This document shows, piece by piece, positions 9,241 through 19,417 of a stretch of DNA of 64,000 bases (positions within the stretch are counted from its first letter, which is position 1; the number at the start of each line of letters is the position of its first letter). A program made the translations under genes and the position numbers. The stretch lies in the NCBI RefSeq assembly GCF_012275575.1, contig NZ_NPIH01000136.1:19686-83685 (forward strand). Reading direction: 5' to 3'. The notes under the pieces were generated by a model, which searched no databases, was not told where the DNA came from, and was given only the letters and a program-made list of their open reading frames with translations. The stretch is from Paraburkholderia sp. SG-MS1. Lineage in GTDB: Bacteria > Pseudomonadota > Gammaproteobacteria > Burkholderiales > Burkholderiaceae.

Positions 9241-9843
9241 ATGAAAACTCGGTTAACCCGCAGTCTGGGGACTCTTTTTGCCTTTTTCGTGCTGGCCGGC
9301 TGTGCCACGCCGCCAGGCGCCAGTGACACGTCCGCAAACGACGTGCCGCGCAGCACGAAACATGCGCAATCAAGCACCTTTGGACCGCAATCCTACGGTA
9401 GCGCGCCCGCGTCCGGTACGGCTGTCCAAGGCACGCCGTTGGCCGACGCAAAGCCGCTGACGGACGACGGCACGAACGTGTCTGATTTCCATCAGACGGG
9501 TCGCGCGTCGTGGTACGGTCGTTTGTTTCACGGCCGCCGTACCGCTAACGGCGAACGTTACGACATGCACGCGCTGACGGCCGCCCATCGTACGCTGCCG
9601 CTCGGCTCGTATGTGCGCGTGACCAATCCGGCCACCTCGCGCTCGGTCATCGTGCGTATCAACGATCGTGGTCCGTACGCACGCGGTCGCGTGATCGACC
9701 TGTCGGCGGCCGCTGCCGCTGCACTCGACATGCGTCACGCAGGGACGGCGAGCGTGCGAATCGAAGGTTTGACGCAGCAGGAAGCTCGCGCCGAACTCAA
9801 CGAAACGCTGGCGTCAACGTCGGGTTCGAACGCTGACAAATGA
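9241..9843 (+). CDS. rlpA: RlpA family septal-ring lytic transglycosylase (lipoprotein)
   Basis: A 200-residue lipoprotein. The signal ends in the lipobox LAGC (residues ~18-21), so it would be anchored in the outer membrane. The double-psi beta-barrel runs from GRASWYGRLFHGRRTANGE to RIEGL. The catalytic His (AAHRTLPLGS) and Asp (RINDRGPY) of RlpA are both present. RlpA enzymes cleave denuded glycan strands and help separate daughter cells. There is no C-terminal SPOR domain, so it is a short form. A bidirectional terminator separates it from rsmI. Confidence 0.9.
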   Translation: MKTRLTRSLGTLFAFFVLAGCATPPGASDTSANDVPRSTKHAQSSTFGPQSYGSAPASGTAVQGTPLADAKPLTDDGTNVSDFHQTGRASWYGRLFHGRRTANGERYDMHALTAAHRTLPLGSYVRVTNPATSRSVIVRINDRGPYARGRVIDLSAAAAAALDMRHAGTASVRIEGLTQQEARAELNETLASTSGSNADK

Positions 9844-9921
9844 TGGAGGCGCGTCCGACACGCCCGTAGCGTCGCGCAGCACGGCGGCCCTCCACGCAGT
9901 CGCCTTCTCCGCAGAAAAAAC

Positions 9922-9955
9922 AAAGGGCCGCCAGCTCAGAACTGCGCGGCCCTTT
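9922..9955. terminator. Bidirectional terminator between rlpA and rsmI
   Basis: AAAGGGCCGC (9922-9931) pairs exactly with GCGGCCCTTT (9946-9955), with A-rich and T-rich flanks on either side. It lies between two convergent genes and can end both transcripts. Confidence 0.9.
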
Positions 9956-9972
9956 TCTTTTGCCCGTTCGTT

Positions 9973-10851
9973 TTACTCGTCGTCGGCCTTCAGCGCCAAC
10001 GCACGCGTGTACAGCGCGTTGCGCGACGCGCCGGTGATCGCAGCCGCCACCTTCGCCGCGCTGCTTACCGTCAACTCTTCCAGCAGGATGCGCAGGAGCG
10101 CCTCGTGATCGTGTTCGCCGGCGGCTTCCGGCGATGCGCCTTCCACCACCAGCACGAACTCGCCGCGTTGCCGATTCGGGTCGGCGGCGAGCCACGTTGG
10201 CCCTTCAGCCAGGGTGCCGCGATGCAGCGCTTCATGTAACTTCGTCAGTTCGCGCGCGATCAGCAGTTTGCGCTCGCCGCCGAACGCGTCCGCCAGTGCC
10301 TGCACCGTTTCGACAATCCGGTGCGGCGCTTCGTAAAACACCATCGCGTGCGGATGCTGCGCGAGCGTCTGCAACGTCGCGGCGCGGGCCTTCGCTTTCG
10401 GCGGCAGGAAGCCGAGGAACGAGAACGTCGCGACCCAGTCGCCGGCTGCGCTTAGCGCCGTCGCGAGCGCGTTTGCGCCCGGCAGGGGAATGACCGGAAA
10501 GCCGGCGTCACGGACCGCATCGACGAGTTTTGCGCCGGGGTCGGAAATGCCGGGCGTGCCTGCGTCGGACACGTAGGCCACTCGCTCGCCCGCTTGCAGA
10601 TGCTCGATGAGACGCAGTGACGCGGCCCGTTCGTTGTGTTGATGCACGGCGACGAGCGGCTTCGAGATGCCGTAGCGCGCGAGCAGTTGGCCCGTGTTGC
10701 GGGTGTCTTCGGCGGCGATGCGGTCCACCAGTCCGAGCACATGCAACGCGCGCAGGGTGACGTCGGCGATGTTGCCGATCGGCGTGGCCACCACATACAG
10801 CGCAGCGGCGGGGTACTGCTGCGCTTGTGCAAGTTCGGAGAGAGGAGTCAT
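9973..10851 (-). CDS. rsmI: 16S rRNA (cytidine(1402)-2'-O)-methyltransferase RsmI
   Basis: A 292-residue methyltransferase that adds the 2'-O-methyl group to C1402 of 16S rRNA in the ribosomal P site. Tetrapyrrole-methylase fold marks are clear: [19 protein letters not shown] near the start, [28 protein letters not shown] (AdoMet loop), and FEAPHR-type [10 protein letters not shown]. The start at 10851 is chosen because homology begins just after it; the frame stays open upstream without family support. It is divergent from yraN, the standard arrangement. Confidence 0.95.
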   Translation of the reverse strand: MTPLSELAQAQQYPAAALYVVATPIGNIADVTLRALHVLGLVDRIAAEDTRNTGQLLARYGISKPLVAVHQHNERAASLRLIEHLQAGERVAYVSDAGTPGISDPGAKLVDAVRDAGFPVIPLPGANALATALSAAGDWVATFSFLGFLPPKAKARAATLQTLAQHPHAMVFYEAPHRIVETVQALADAFGGERKLLIARELTKLHEALHRGTLAEGPTWLAADPNRQRGEFVLVVEGASPEAAGEHDHEALLRILLEELTVSSAAKVAAAITGASRNALYTRALALKADDE

Positions 10852-11014
10852 GAGGCAGAAGACGCAAACAGACGGAATGAGGCCGCCATTGTGCCACGCG
10901 GGGTTGCGCGGCTTAGGTGGGGAAGGCGATCGGCGCGGCGGTCGGACGGCGAGTGGGCCGGCGAGTGCGGCGACAGGGGCCAAGGCGCAAAGGACCGAAG
11001 CGTCGGCGTCCGTG

Positions 11015-11446
11015 ATGACCACTGTCACGCCGACAGCGACATCCCGCGCAGCACCTACGCCCTACAACTTTTCTAAACTCAGTGGGTCCAAGCTCGTCGG
11101 CGCGGCTTTCGAGGCGCGTGCGCGAGAATTCCTGCAACGGCAGCGCTTACGGTTCGTCGCACGCAACGTGTCATGCAGGAGCGGCGAGATCGATCTCGTG
11201 ATGCGCGATCGCGACGGCGTGCTGGTGTTCGTCGAAGTCCGCGCGCGCGCGCAGCGTCGCTACGGCGGCGCGGTGGCCAGTATCGGTTGGCACAAGAAGC
11301 AGCGCATCGTGCGCGCGGCGCAGCACTACCTGGCGATGCGCAGTCACGGTTTGCAGGATCAGCCCGCCTGCCGTTTCGACGTGATTGCTTTCGACAGCGG
11401 CCGGCTCGTCTGGCTGCGCGATGCGTTTCGCGCCGACGAAGTCTGA
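11015..11446 (+). CDS. yraN: YraN/UPF0102 family endonuclease-like protein
   Basis: A 143-residue protein with the UPF0102 core: [13 protein letters not shown], then the nuclease-like [10 protein letters not shown] and VFVEVRAR (D...ExK-type, here ExR), and IVRAAQHYL. The fold resembles Holliday-junction resolvases; a cellular role is not settled. The start at 11015 (ATGACCACTG) is a choice; a GTG lies one codon upstream. Order rsmI / yraN / diaA / dolP is conserved in many proteobacteria and supports all four names. Confidence 0.88.
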   Translation: MTTVTPTATSRAAPTPYNFSKLSGSKLVGAAFEARAREFLQRQRLRFVARNVSCRSGEIDLVMRDRDGVLVFVEVRARAQRRYGGAVASIGWHKKQRIVRAAQHYLAMRSHGLQDQPACRFDVIAFDSGRLVWLRDAFRADEV

Positions 11447-11577
11447 CGCCTTGCGCGGAGAACGCGTGTGAGTGCGATAAACTTGCGCTCGCGTGCGGGC
11501 GGTGAGGCTACGCCGGCAACACGGCAAACAGCACATTGCGCGATGCTTTTTGCGCTCACGTACGGTGTTGCCGGTGA

Positions 11578-12252
<675 letters not shown>

Positions 12253-12278
12253 GACTGATTCCGAAGGAGAGCTAGTTG

Positions 12279-13070
12279 ATGAGCGTATTCCGCATCAAGA
12301 AGACACTGGTGAGAACCGTGCTGGTGGTTGGGTTCGCGGCGGGGCTGTCGGCAACCTTGCAGGGCTGCTTTCTCGCTGTCGCCGGCGCGGCGGGCGGCGG
12401 CGCTCTGGTGGCGACCGACCGGCGCACGCTCGGCGCGCAGACCGAAGATCGCGAGTTGCAGGTGAAGGCGCTGTCGCAGATCAGCCAGAATTTGCCTGAT
12501 AGCGCGCACGTCAACGTGGCGGTGTTCAACCGCCGTGTGTTGCTGACCGGCGAGGTGGCGGGCGACGCGTCGAAGCAGCGCGCCGAGAGCATCGTGCGCG
12601 GCTTGAACAATGTCAATACGATCGTCAACGAACTGGCGATCATGCCGGCCAGCTCGTTCTCTTCGCGCACCAACGACACGTATCTTGAAACGCGCGTGAA
12701 GACCGCGCTGATCGCCGAGAAGAATATTTCGGCGAACAACTTCAAGGTGGTGGCCGAGCGCGGCTCGGTGTATCTGATGGGGCTCGTCACGATGGATGAA
12801 GGCAATCGCGGCGCCGACGTCGCGAGCCGCGTGCCGGGCGTCGTTCAGGTCGTGAAGGTGTTCCAGTACATTCAGCCGCAGGAAGCTGCCGCGGCGGCCA
12901 CTGCGGCAGCCACGGCACCAGTTGCTGCTTCGCAGCCGGATGCGGGCGAGCCGACGGTCGGCGCGATTCCTGATTCGTCGGTGAGCGCGCGTCCGCTGGA
13001 ACAGCAGGCGCCTGCGCCGGTCAGCAATTCGAACTCGGTCCGTCCGGGTAATCCGAAGGCTGCGCCATGA
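12279..13070 (+). CDS. dolP: BON-domain outer-membrane lipoprotein, DolP (YraP)-like
   Basis: A 263-residue lipoprotein with signal and lipobox LQGC near residue 30. Two BON domains follow (residues ~55-120 with HVNVAVFNRRVLLTGEVAG, and ~125-195 with FKVVAERGSVYLMGLVTMDEG). The last ~65 residues are low-complexity Ala/Pro-rich, an extension beyond the usual ~190-residue DolP. DolP maintains outer-membrane integrity. The ribosome site AAGGAGA precedes ATG 12279. The stop overlaps the cytochrome start by four bases. Confidence 0.88.
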   Translation: MSVFRIKKTLVRTVLVVGFAAGLSATLQGCFLAVAGAAGGGALVATDRRTLGAQTEDRELQVKALSQISQNLPDSAHVNVAVFNRRVLLTGEVAGDASKQRAESIVRGLNNVNTIVNELAIMPASSFSSRTNDTYLETRVKTALIAEKNISANNFKVVAERGSVYLMGLVTMDEGNRGADVASRVPGVVQVVKVFQYIQPQEAAAAATAAATAPVAASQPDAGEPTVGAIPDSSVSARPLEQQAPAPVSNSNSVRPGNPKAAP

Positions 13071-13420
13071 GGCGTGGTGTTGTTGTTGTCGTCACCGCGC
13101 TGATAGTCGGCGCGGCGGCGGGTCTCGTTGCGACGTCGGCATGGGCTGCTGCCGATGCGCAGCGCGGCCGGACGGTCGCCAATGCGAATGCCTGCATGGG
13201 TTGCCACGCGGTGGATCGCAAATTGGTTGGTCCGTCGTTTCAGCAGATCGCCGCGAAGTACAAGGGCGATGCGCAGGCGCCGGTGAAATTGACTCGCAAG
13301 GTGAAAGAGGGGGGCGCCGGCGTGTGGGGCATGATTCCGATGCCGGCACATCAATCAATGAGCGATGTGGATATACGTGCGGTGGTGGATTGGGTGCTGG
13401 CGGGGGCGCCGGAGAAGTGA
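13067..13420 (+). CDS. Class I c-type cytochrome, c551/c552-like
   Basis: A 117-residue periplasmic electron carrier. A signal peptide of ~27 residues ends ATSAWAAA. The heme-attachment motif is CMGCH (residues ~43-47), with KLVGPSF downstream and the axial Met in MIPMPAHQ. It begins in an ATGA overlap with the dolP-like gene, so it is coupled. Last gene before the island. Confidence 0.9.
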   Translation: MRRGVVVVVTALIVGAAAGLVATSAWAAADAQRGRTVANANACMGCHAVDRKLVGPSFQQIAAKYKGDAQAPVKLTRKVKEGGAGVWGMIPMPAHQSMSDVDIRAVVDWVLAGAPEK

Positions 13421-13473
13421 TTTGGAAGGGTTACATGCCAGTCGTTGGGGCTTGGTAAAAGACAAAATGGCTG

Positions 13474-13482
13474 TGCTAGAAT
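13474..13482 (+). promoter_or_regulatory. Extended -10 promoter of tRNA-Ala
   Basis: TGCTAGAAT gives an extended -10 element (TG-N-TAGAAT) ending 12 bases before the tRNA 5' end, with a GC-rich discriminator typical of stable RNA genes. A weak TTGGTA lies further upstream at non-ideal spacing. Confidence 0.6.
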
Positions 13483-13494
13483 TGTTCGCACGTT

Positions 13495-13570
<76 letters not shown>

Positions 13571-13604
13571 ACAACGTATGCAATAAAGTTCAAAGGAATC
13601 TTGG

Positions 13605-13638
13605 AACCCGCACCGCTGCAAGGCTGTGCGGGTTTTTT
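13605..13638 (+). terminator. Terminator after tRNA-Ala
   Basis: AACCCGCAC (13605-13613) pairs exactly with GTGCGGGTT (13626-13634) and is followed by a T run to 13638. It ends the tRNA transcript 35 bases after CCA, before the integrase repeats. Confidence 0.88.
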
Positions 13639-13674
13639 ATTTCCATTGATGTCCAAGGGGATTCATTGACATCC

Positions 13675-13732
13675 GGGGGCAACAGGGGGCAAATTTCGGG
13701 GCAACACATGATGACAAAATGGAGTTGCCCCC
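13675..13732. repeat. Cluster of GGGGGCAAC repeats in front of the integrase
   Basis: Direct copies at 13675-13683 (GGGGGCAAC), 13685-13693 (GGGGGCAAA) and 13698-13705 (GGGGCAAC), plus an inverted copy GTTGCCCCC at 13724-13732 ending one base before the integrase ATG. Similar copies lie at 63838-63858, and a GGGGCAT variant at 63328-63344. They are likely arm-type binding sites for the integrase and may also repress its gene. Binding is inference. Confidence 0.6.
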
Positions 13733-13733
13733 G

Positions 13734-14918
13734 ATGCCGCTTACCGACGTTGCAGTCCGTTCCGCCAAGCCCGCAGACAAGCCTATCAGGCTGTTTGATG
13801 CAGACGGCCTCTACGTGGAAGTTGCCCCGGCGGGGGGCAAGTGGTGGAGGTTCAAATACCGGTTCGGGGGCAAGGAAAAGCGCCTTTCTTTAGGCGTGTA
13901 TCCCGATGTCGGGCTGAGGGATGCGCGTGAGCGTCGGGACCATGCTCGAAAGCTGCTCGCGAACGGTGTCGATCCCGGTGTCGAGCGGAAAGTACAGAAA
14001 GCCGCCACTGTTGAGCGCGCGGCGAATAGCTTCGAGACGGTTGCCAGGGAGTGGTTTGCGCGGTACGCGCCGGGCTGGGCGAAGTCGCATGCCGACAAAA
14101 TCATGGCTCGCCTTGAAAAGGACGTGTTCCCGTGGCTAGGTTCACGTCCGATCGCGGAAATCAAGGCGCCTGAGCTTCTCGGTGCGTTGCGCCGGGTCGA
14201 AGGACGCGGCGCAGTCGATACGGCGCACCGAGTTCAGCAGAACTGCGGTCAGGTTTTTCGATATGCAGTTGCGACTGGACGGGCTGAACGCGACATCAGC
14301 GCGGATCTGAGAGGTGCGTTGCCGCCGGCACGCCATACGCACTTCGCGTCGGTGACGAACCCGGATGAAGTCGCCGCTTTGCTGCGTGCTCTGGATGGCT
14401 TCCAGGGGACGTTCGTCGTGCAATGTGCATTGCGGCTGGCTCCGCTATTTTTCGTTCGGCCAGGGGAGCTGCGTACCGCAGAATGGTCACATTTTGACCT
14501 TGATAAGGCAGAATGGCGTTACACCGTCAGCAAAACTCGGACGCAACATCTGGTGCCGCTCGCAAGCCAGGCGGTAACGATACTTCAAGAGCTCCATGCA
14601 CTTACGGGGCACCGGCGGTACGTGTTTCCCGGGCGAGATGTCAAGAAGCCAATGAGCGGCGCGGCGATCAACGCTGCATTGCGGCGCCTCGGCTTTGATA
14701 CTAAGACCGAAATTACGGGGCATGGCTTCCGGGCAATGGCTCGCACGATTTTGCACGAACAGCTGCGATTCCCTAGCGAGGTTATCGAGCATCAGCTAGC
14801 GCACAAGGTTTCTGATTCGCTCGGTACGGCATACAACCGGACGAAATTCATTGATGACCGCGTGGCGATGATGCAGAAGTGGGCGGATTATCTTGATGAG
14901 CTAAAAGCGGGGGCCTAG
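13734..14918 (+). CDS. P4-type tyrosine integrase
   Basis: A 394-residue site-specific recombinase that would insert and excise the island at tRNA-Ala. Residues 1-90 are the DUF4102 arm-binding domain (MPLTDVAVRSAKPADKPIRL; KRLSLGVYPDVGL). The core-binding domain covers ~100-190. The catalytic domain shows Arg in FFVRPGELR, HGFRAMARTIL (HxxR), HQLAHK and the nucleophile Tyr in LGTAYNRTKF. All catalytic residues are present, so it looks active. ATG 13734 is chosen over 13719 because GGAG sits at good spacing and family proteins begin MPLTD. Confidence 0.95.
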   Translation: MPLTDVAVRSAKPADKPIRLFDADGLYVEVAPAGGKWWRFKYRFGGKEKRLSLGVYPDVGLRDARERRDHARKLLANGVDPGVERKVQKAATVERAANSFETVAREWFARYAPGWAKSHADKIMARLEKDVFPWLGSRPIAEIKAPELLGALRRVEGRGAVDTAHRVQQNCGQVFRYAVATGRAERDISADLRGALPPARHTHFASVTNPDEVAALLRALDGFQGTFVVQCALRLAPLFFVRPGELRTAEWSHFDLDKAEWRYTVSKTRTQHLVPLASQAVTILQELHALTGHRRYVFPGRDVKKPMSGAAINAALRRLGFDTKTEITGHGFRAMARTILHEQLRFPSEVIEHQLAHKVSDSLGTAYNRTKFIDDRVAMMQKWADYLDELKAGA

Positions 14919-15249
14919 GTCATCCAACTCGAGCATGCGTAACCCGCATATTCAGGCGCTTTATAATCCTTGGGCGACGATTCGGGCAGGTGGACAGAAG
15001 CGGCTTATTATTTCTGCCCGGAGTTGTGGACTCGTTGGCGGGCGACACGTGTAGGGCCATCCGCGAGAGGCGAGAAGATTGCGTTCGGCGAGACTTTGCC
15101 TCCCTAATTTTGTCCAGACGACCGCATGTAAAAAAAGACCCGCCTTCCGCCGGGCTCTCCAACCTCGCGTTCTGCCACGATTGTCGTGAGTGTCGGTAAC
15201 GGCCCTCGCGCTGAATCGCGGCTTAAGGTACGGTGCGCGAAATCTTGAG
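14919..15249. other. Intergenic, no gene seen
   Basis: About 330 bases between the convergent integrase and the minus-strand gene at 15250. A short CCCG/CGGG hairpin around 15137-15155, read on the minus strand and followed by seven T (15131-15137 region), may be a weak terminator for that gene. Confidence 0.35.
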
Positions 15250-16107
15250 CTAGCTCACCGTTTTTTTGCTCTTCGGCCGACCGGTTTTGGCGGGCGGAAA
15301 TAATTGGCCTCTATCCGGCATCTCTGCGAACCAATCCCTAAGTCGTCTTTCAATGGTTGCGGTTTTCGGGATCACGACAAGCTTTTTCGCCTGCCCTCTG
15401 GGAAGCGTTTTGTTTCTCTCCTCGCGTCTCGCATTCGCAGAGGCAACGGCTTCGACGAACTGCAGAAACGGTTTCCGGATAGTTTCTGCCGCGTGACGCA
15501 CACTTTGCCAACCGCGTTGTTGAGGGCGCTTTTGCCTCACGAGACGCCACGCCATACGTCTGTAGATGTTGTAGGCACGGTTGCGCCCGTCATTGCCAAG
15601 TTTTGCGCTGTCTACGCGTGTGCTTGCGCGGGTTTGCTCGATAACCTCGCCAATTCCCTTATCCGCGATTGCAGCGCCGCTCCAGAACCGGGCGTCTGCC
15701 ATATAGGACCAGGCGATTTCGACGTCGCCATGCCTTTGCGCCCGAGAAGCTCTAAGGGCATACGCGCATGACACGATGATGGTTCCTATTGGCGACGTCG
15801 CTATCCACTCATCACCTTTCTGTAGGTCGTATTCCGACGCGACTAGCTTCAATATCCCTACCGGGTCGTCGATCCCAGGATGGTCGCATGCGTTCACCCT
15901 TTCAAGGATTTCAGCGACAAATCGTTGTTGCGTCGCATCGGGAACCACTTTGGCGAAGCACGTATATAAGTTCTCTATCGTGATGTTGAACAGGGCTTGA
16001 ACGTCAAGTTTGTGGCGAAGCGGGCGGCGTTGGCTGTTGTGTTGCATCTTTATCGAGGGAAGTACGTGGGCCTCGGTTTGTTCGGGAGCTGAAATTGTAT
16101 CTGCCAT
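15250..16107 (-). CDS. Hypothetical island protein
   Basis: A 285-residue protein that I do not recognise. It is mostly helical, with the segment DEWIATSPIGTIIVSCAYALRASRAQRHGD near the middle and a basic C-terminus (GRPKSKKTVS). There is no signal peptide or clear membrane segment. It is divergent from the AlpA gene, with a shared 95-base promoter region, so it could be involved in control of the replication module. No function is assigned. Confidence 0.65.
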   Translation of the reverse strand: MADTISAPEQTEAHVLPSIKMQHNSQRRPLRHKLDVQALFNITIENLYTCFAKVVPDATQQRFVAEILERVNACDHPGIDDPVGILKLVASEYDLQKGDEWIATSPIGTIIVSCAYALRASRAQRHGDVEIAWSYMADARFWSGAAIADKGIGEVIEQTRASTRVDSAKLGNDGRNRAYNIYRRMAWRLVRQKRPQQRGWQSVRHAAETIRKPFLQFVEAVASANARREERNKTLPRGQAKKLVVIPKTATIERRLRDWFAEMPDRGQLFPPAKTGRPKSKKTVS

Positions 16108-16202
16108 TTACGCGCAAACGGTCTATTTCCGACGGTGTCGGCGTGGCCAAATAACGCTCATTGGGCCCAATGCAATCCAACTCCAACTGAACGAGGTTTC
16201 CG

Positions 16203-16427
16203 ATGAAGCAAACTAGCCAGATGCTCGACAAAGTGCTGCGTATGAAGGCGTTGAATGAGACGACGGGTGTCTCGCGAAGCGCGGCATATAACAAGCTCGA
16301 TCCGGCAAGCAAGTATTTCGATCCCACTTTCCCGAAGCCCATCCGTTTGGGCGCGCGCACTGTCGGCTGGCGCGAGTCGGAGGTTGAAGCGTGGATCGCT
16401 TCGCGCGCTCTGGCGCGCAACGCATAA
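16203..16427 (+). CDS. AlpA-type excisionase/regulator
   Basis: A 74-residue winged-helix protein. The MerR/AlpA-like fold is shown by VLRMKALNETTGVSRSAAYNKL (helix-turn-helix), FPKPIRLGARTVGWRESEVEAWI and a basic tail. AlpA family proteins switch on integrase or excision in P4-like elements. It starts the rightward operon 16203-20616; the next gene begins 12 bases after its stop. Confidence 0.88.
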   Translation: MKQTSQMLDKVLRMKALNETTGVSRSAAYNKLDPASKYFDPTFPKPIRLGARTVGWRESEVEAWIASRALARNA

Positions 16428-16439
16428 GTGGGGGCATCG

Positions 16440-18191
16440 ATGATGAATGTTCTCGCCCAGAATCCGCTCGTGGCCGAGTGCCGTAAGCTTCGACCGTTTA
16501 TCTACCGAGACGAACCCATCGAGCAGCCGTCGACTCCGGCTGGTCACGTGCGTTTCTTGAAAGGCACGATCGCCACGCGTGGCGCGCGCATGGGGTTGTG
16601 CCTTACGCGGCTTACGGCGCTTGCGGAGATCGCGGCGGCGTATCTCGGCTACGTGGTCGTGATTGACGAACAGGGCCAAGCGCACGACCTGGTGTTCAAT
16701 CTCATCGCGCAGGTGCCGGTTGCGACTGCCACCATGCTTTCGCGTCGCTGGTTCCATATGTTGGACGAAATTCAGGTGGAGCTCGAAGGAGCATTCGCCA
16801 CGGCAGAGCTTGTGCACCAGATGGAGACCTGGTCGTGGGCCGAGCAGACTAAGACGCTCAAAAAGGACATCAAAACTGCCGCCAGGTGTGCGGCTCGCTG
16901 GTCGACCTTGACGATCGCCCGCACTAATCACGAGCTAGCCAAGCCGATGCAGCAACAGTTCGTTGACGTGCCGCAGAAGCAAGCGGACAGGGAGGCTCGT
17001 ATCGTATCGCTCAAGGCGGCTCATACGGAGGCAAAGGCTGCGGGCAATACCACGCTCGCAGATCTGTACGGCAAGCAGCTGCGTGATGCTCGTCGCGAAC
17101 AGATCGTTGAATACGCAACGGCACATGCTCGGTGGAACTCGCAGCTCGGCGTCATCGATGGCGAACGGGCTCGCTTCGCGGGCGCTCCGGAACGCGAGGT
17201 CGCGGTGCGCAAACAGTTGGCAGCGCATCTTGCTGCAGAACCGAAGGCGCCGGTCCCGCCGCGGCTGCGGTATGGCGAGCCCTTCGCTAAGGTCGAGAAA
17301 TCGCACGCCCAAGCTGACTTGTCTGCGACCGTGCTTACACTAGGTACCGATCTCCTGCGTCATTTGCGTAAGGAACGCGACAGCATCGTCCGGGTGCTCC
17401 AGCCGAATGATCGCGGCCCCCGCGCGGGGCGTTTCCCGATCTCCGTTCTGGGCGCGACGCCGATGTCTGGCAGCGGCAAAATGGTCGTGTTCGACGAGGC
17501 TGACGCTGAGTGGCTGTCGTTTTTCCACTTCGTTGCCGATGCGCCGAATTTCACAGATGTGCCCGACCACACGTCGTCCGATGCAGACGCAGAGCGCCAA
17601 TTCGAGCATTCGCTGAAAGATGTGATGCGCGAGAAGCTCGCATACGGCGCGACGGTGAAACAGCTCGCCCTTGGTCCCGACGCTGCGCAAAGAAAGGTGA
17701 TTTTCTGCGAAGACCTGCGCGCTGCGCGCCTGCGCAACCCGCCACATCCTATCCTTGACGCGTATCTGGCTCGCGTGCCGACCACTGTCTGCGTGGTGGC
17801 TGCACTGCTGCATCTGGCGATGGGGGAAACGGGGCCCATTTCGTCGACTGTTATGGACGAAGCGATCGACGTGTGTAACACGCTGATCAGCGAGTTCGAG
17901 CGCGCAGTCGTACCGATCGCCGAAATGTCCGTGGCTGAGAAGACCGTCTTGTCGGTGCGCGATGCCTTGCGCGGCTACGTCGACAAGCAGATAACGGTTG
18001 AAGCAATGCAACCGTTCCGTATCGCAATCGGAACGTTGTGCAAAAAGTCGGGCAGCATCGGGCTGCCGAAGGCACAGATTCGCCGAGCGATCCATGCGAT
18101 GCGTGATCTTGGGTGGGTTCGCATCATCACCGATGGCCTCGACCAGGTGATTGAGCTCAATCCGTTCATCTTCGACCCGATGCACCGCTAA
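16440..18191 (+). CDS. DUF3987-like protein of a mobile-element replication module
   Basis: A 583-residue protein. The layout (an N-terminal segment around CLTRLTALAEIAAAYLGYVVV, a long charged coiled-coil middle with KQADREARIVSLKAAHTEAK, and a C-terminal region with HPILDAYLARVPTTVCVVAALLHLA) resembles DUF3987/primase-associated proteins of satellite phages and integrative elements. I see no Walker A motif, so an ATPase role is not supported. GGGG 6-10 bases upstream favours ATG 16440. The last ~60 residues look like a winged helix (KKSGSIGLPKAQIRRAIHAMRDLGWVR). Confidence 0.6.
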   Translation: MMNVLAQNPLVAECRKLRPFIYRDEPIEQPSTPAGHVRFLKGTIATRGARMGLCLTRLTALAEIAAAYLGYVVVIDEQGQAHDLVFNLIAQVPVATATMLSRRWFHMLDEIQVELEGAFATAELVHQMETWSWAEQTKTLKKDIKTAARCAARWSTLTIARTNHELAKPMQQQFVDVPQKQADREARIVSLKAAHTEAKAAGNTTLADLYGKQLRDARREQIVEYATAHARWNSQLGVIDGERARFAGAPEREVAVRKQLAAHLAAEPKAPVPPRLRYGEPFAKVEKSHAQADLSATVLTLGTDLLRHLRKERDSIVRVLQPNDRGPRAGRFPISVLGATPMSGSGKMVVFDEADAEWLSFFHFVADAPNFTDVPDHTSSDADAERQFEHSLKDVMREKLAYGATVKQLALGPDAAQRKVIFCEDLRAARLRNPPHPILDAYLARVPTTVCVVAALLHLAMGETGPISSTVMDEAIDVCNTLISEFERAVVPIAEMSVAEKTVLSVRDALRGYVDKQITVEAMQPFRIAIGTLCKKSGSIGLPKAQIRRAIHAMRDLGWVRIITDGLDQVIELNPFIFDPMHR

Positions 18192-18346
18192 CAGTCTGAT
18201 GTCCGCCCGCGCTTCGTCGGCGAGCCTTCTTTTCCCTTATCTATCTCGCATTCGCGTCGCGTGCGCAGCCGGTATCGGCGCGCGCGTGGCCCGGTGCGTC
18301 CTCAACATCTGTGTTCGCGTCACAGGGCGCGAAAAAGGAACAAAAA

Positions 18347-19417
18347 ATGAAAGAATCGATCCGTAATGCGACGGGCGTCGGCACGGTTTCCAACCTCCGA
18401 CTTGTCTTGCTCAGGGGGATGGCGATTGCGGCCGCGGCGCTGCCGACGGCCGTCTCATTCTGTGTCGCGGCGTATGCCGGCTGGTCGCGTGGGGCTACAC
18501 CGGTGCAGCGGATGATGAGCGTAGCGATGGCCGGTGTCGCTGTGCTGTACGTGCATTGGGCGTTGACGGCCCAGCGCAGTTTTTCTGTTCCTATTCGCGT
18601 CGCCGGCGCGGCGCTCTGGTGTGCTGGCCTTATGGTTTTGATGTTCGGGCAAGTGACGTTTTTCATTGAGTCGCGACACGACGCTGGGAATCGGCGGGCC
18701 GCATTGGTGCAGGCTGTCGTAGCTACGCGTCGCGTTGATGTGCTGAGCGGGCGCAGTCTCGCAGAAATCGCGGAAGACCGTATTCAAGTCGTCACGGATC
18801 TCGCGCGGACTGAGGCACGCCGCTGCATAGGAAGCTGCCCGGCTATCGCTGTACGCAAAGCGAAGCTGGGCGCGCAACTGGCCGCACTGGATGCTGAGAT
18901 GGACGGGGTGAAACGCCGCGAAGTCGAAGACGATCACCTCGCCGCACAAGCCGAACGAGCCGACGCATTGCGCGAGAGCCAGCGAGCCGATCCGGTCGTG
19001 TCGCAGGTCGCAGCGTGGGTCGGCACGACCGAACCGCGATTAGAACTGGCGCAGGCCGCCGTATTCGCGGTCGTGCTCGAAGGGGCGGCCATTATGGGCT
19101 GGCTGTGGGTGGCCCAAGTCTGTTCGCGGACATCCGCTCGCGAGCCAGTCGCGCCGAAGCTGGTGGAGGGTACGGCACCGGTCGCGTGCGACGAACCGGC
19201 GATTTTCGCGACCGGGACGGTCGAAGCCGCGACACCGGCAGTCGTTTCGGCCGGGTCGGACGACGATTGCGTGCTGGGCGACATCCACGCGGCCGTGACG
19301 GCTGGACGGCTAAAGCCGACGCAGGCGGCGATCCGGGAATTTTTGGAATGCGGGCAGGCGACGGCGGGCCGGTTCGCGCGGTTGTATCGCACCCGCATCG
19401 ACGGCGCGGAGGTGTGA
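18347..19417 (+). CDS. Membrane protein with C-terminal helix-turn-helix-like tail, copy 1
   Basis: A 356-residue protein. Four hydrophobic segments are visible (LLRGMAIAAAALPTAVSFCV; RMMSVAMAGVAVLYVHWAL; VAGAALWCAGLMVLMFGQVTFF; and LAQAAVFAVVLEGAAIMGWLWV). A charged coiled coil lies between the third and fourth, including a CIGSCPAIAVRKAKLGAQLAALDAEM segment. The tail VTAGRLKPTQAAIREFLECGQATAGRF looks like a small DNA-binding helix-turn-helix. A paralogue lies at 41537-42472. ATG 18347 is preceded by AAGGA. Function unknown. Confidence 0.7.
   Translation: MKESIRNATGVGTVSNLRLVLLRGMAIAAAALPTAVSFCVAAYAGWSRGATPVQRMMSVAMAGVAVLYVHWALTAQRSFSVPIRVAGAALWCAGLMVLMFGQVTFFIESRHDAGNRRAALVQAVVATRRVDVLSGRSLAEIAEDRIQVVTDLARTEARRCIGSCPAIAVRKAKLGAQLAALDAEMDGVKRREVEDDHLAAQAERADALRESQRADPVVSQVAAWVGTTEPRLELAQAAVFAVVLEGAAIMGWLWVAQVCSRTSAREPVAPKLVEGTAPVACDEPAIFATGTVEAATPAVVSAGSDDDCVLGDIHAAVTAGRLKPTQAAIREFLECGQATAGRFARLYRTRIDGAEV

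Noticed and set aside
13675..13732. GGGGGCAAC copies considered as a CRISPR-like array
   Set aside because: Units are 8-9 bases with irregular short spacing and no spacer-sized unique DNA; integrase arm sites fit better. No CRISPR array or cas gene was seen in the window.
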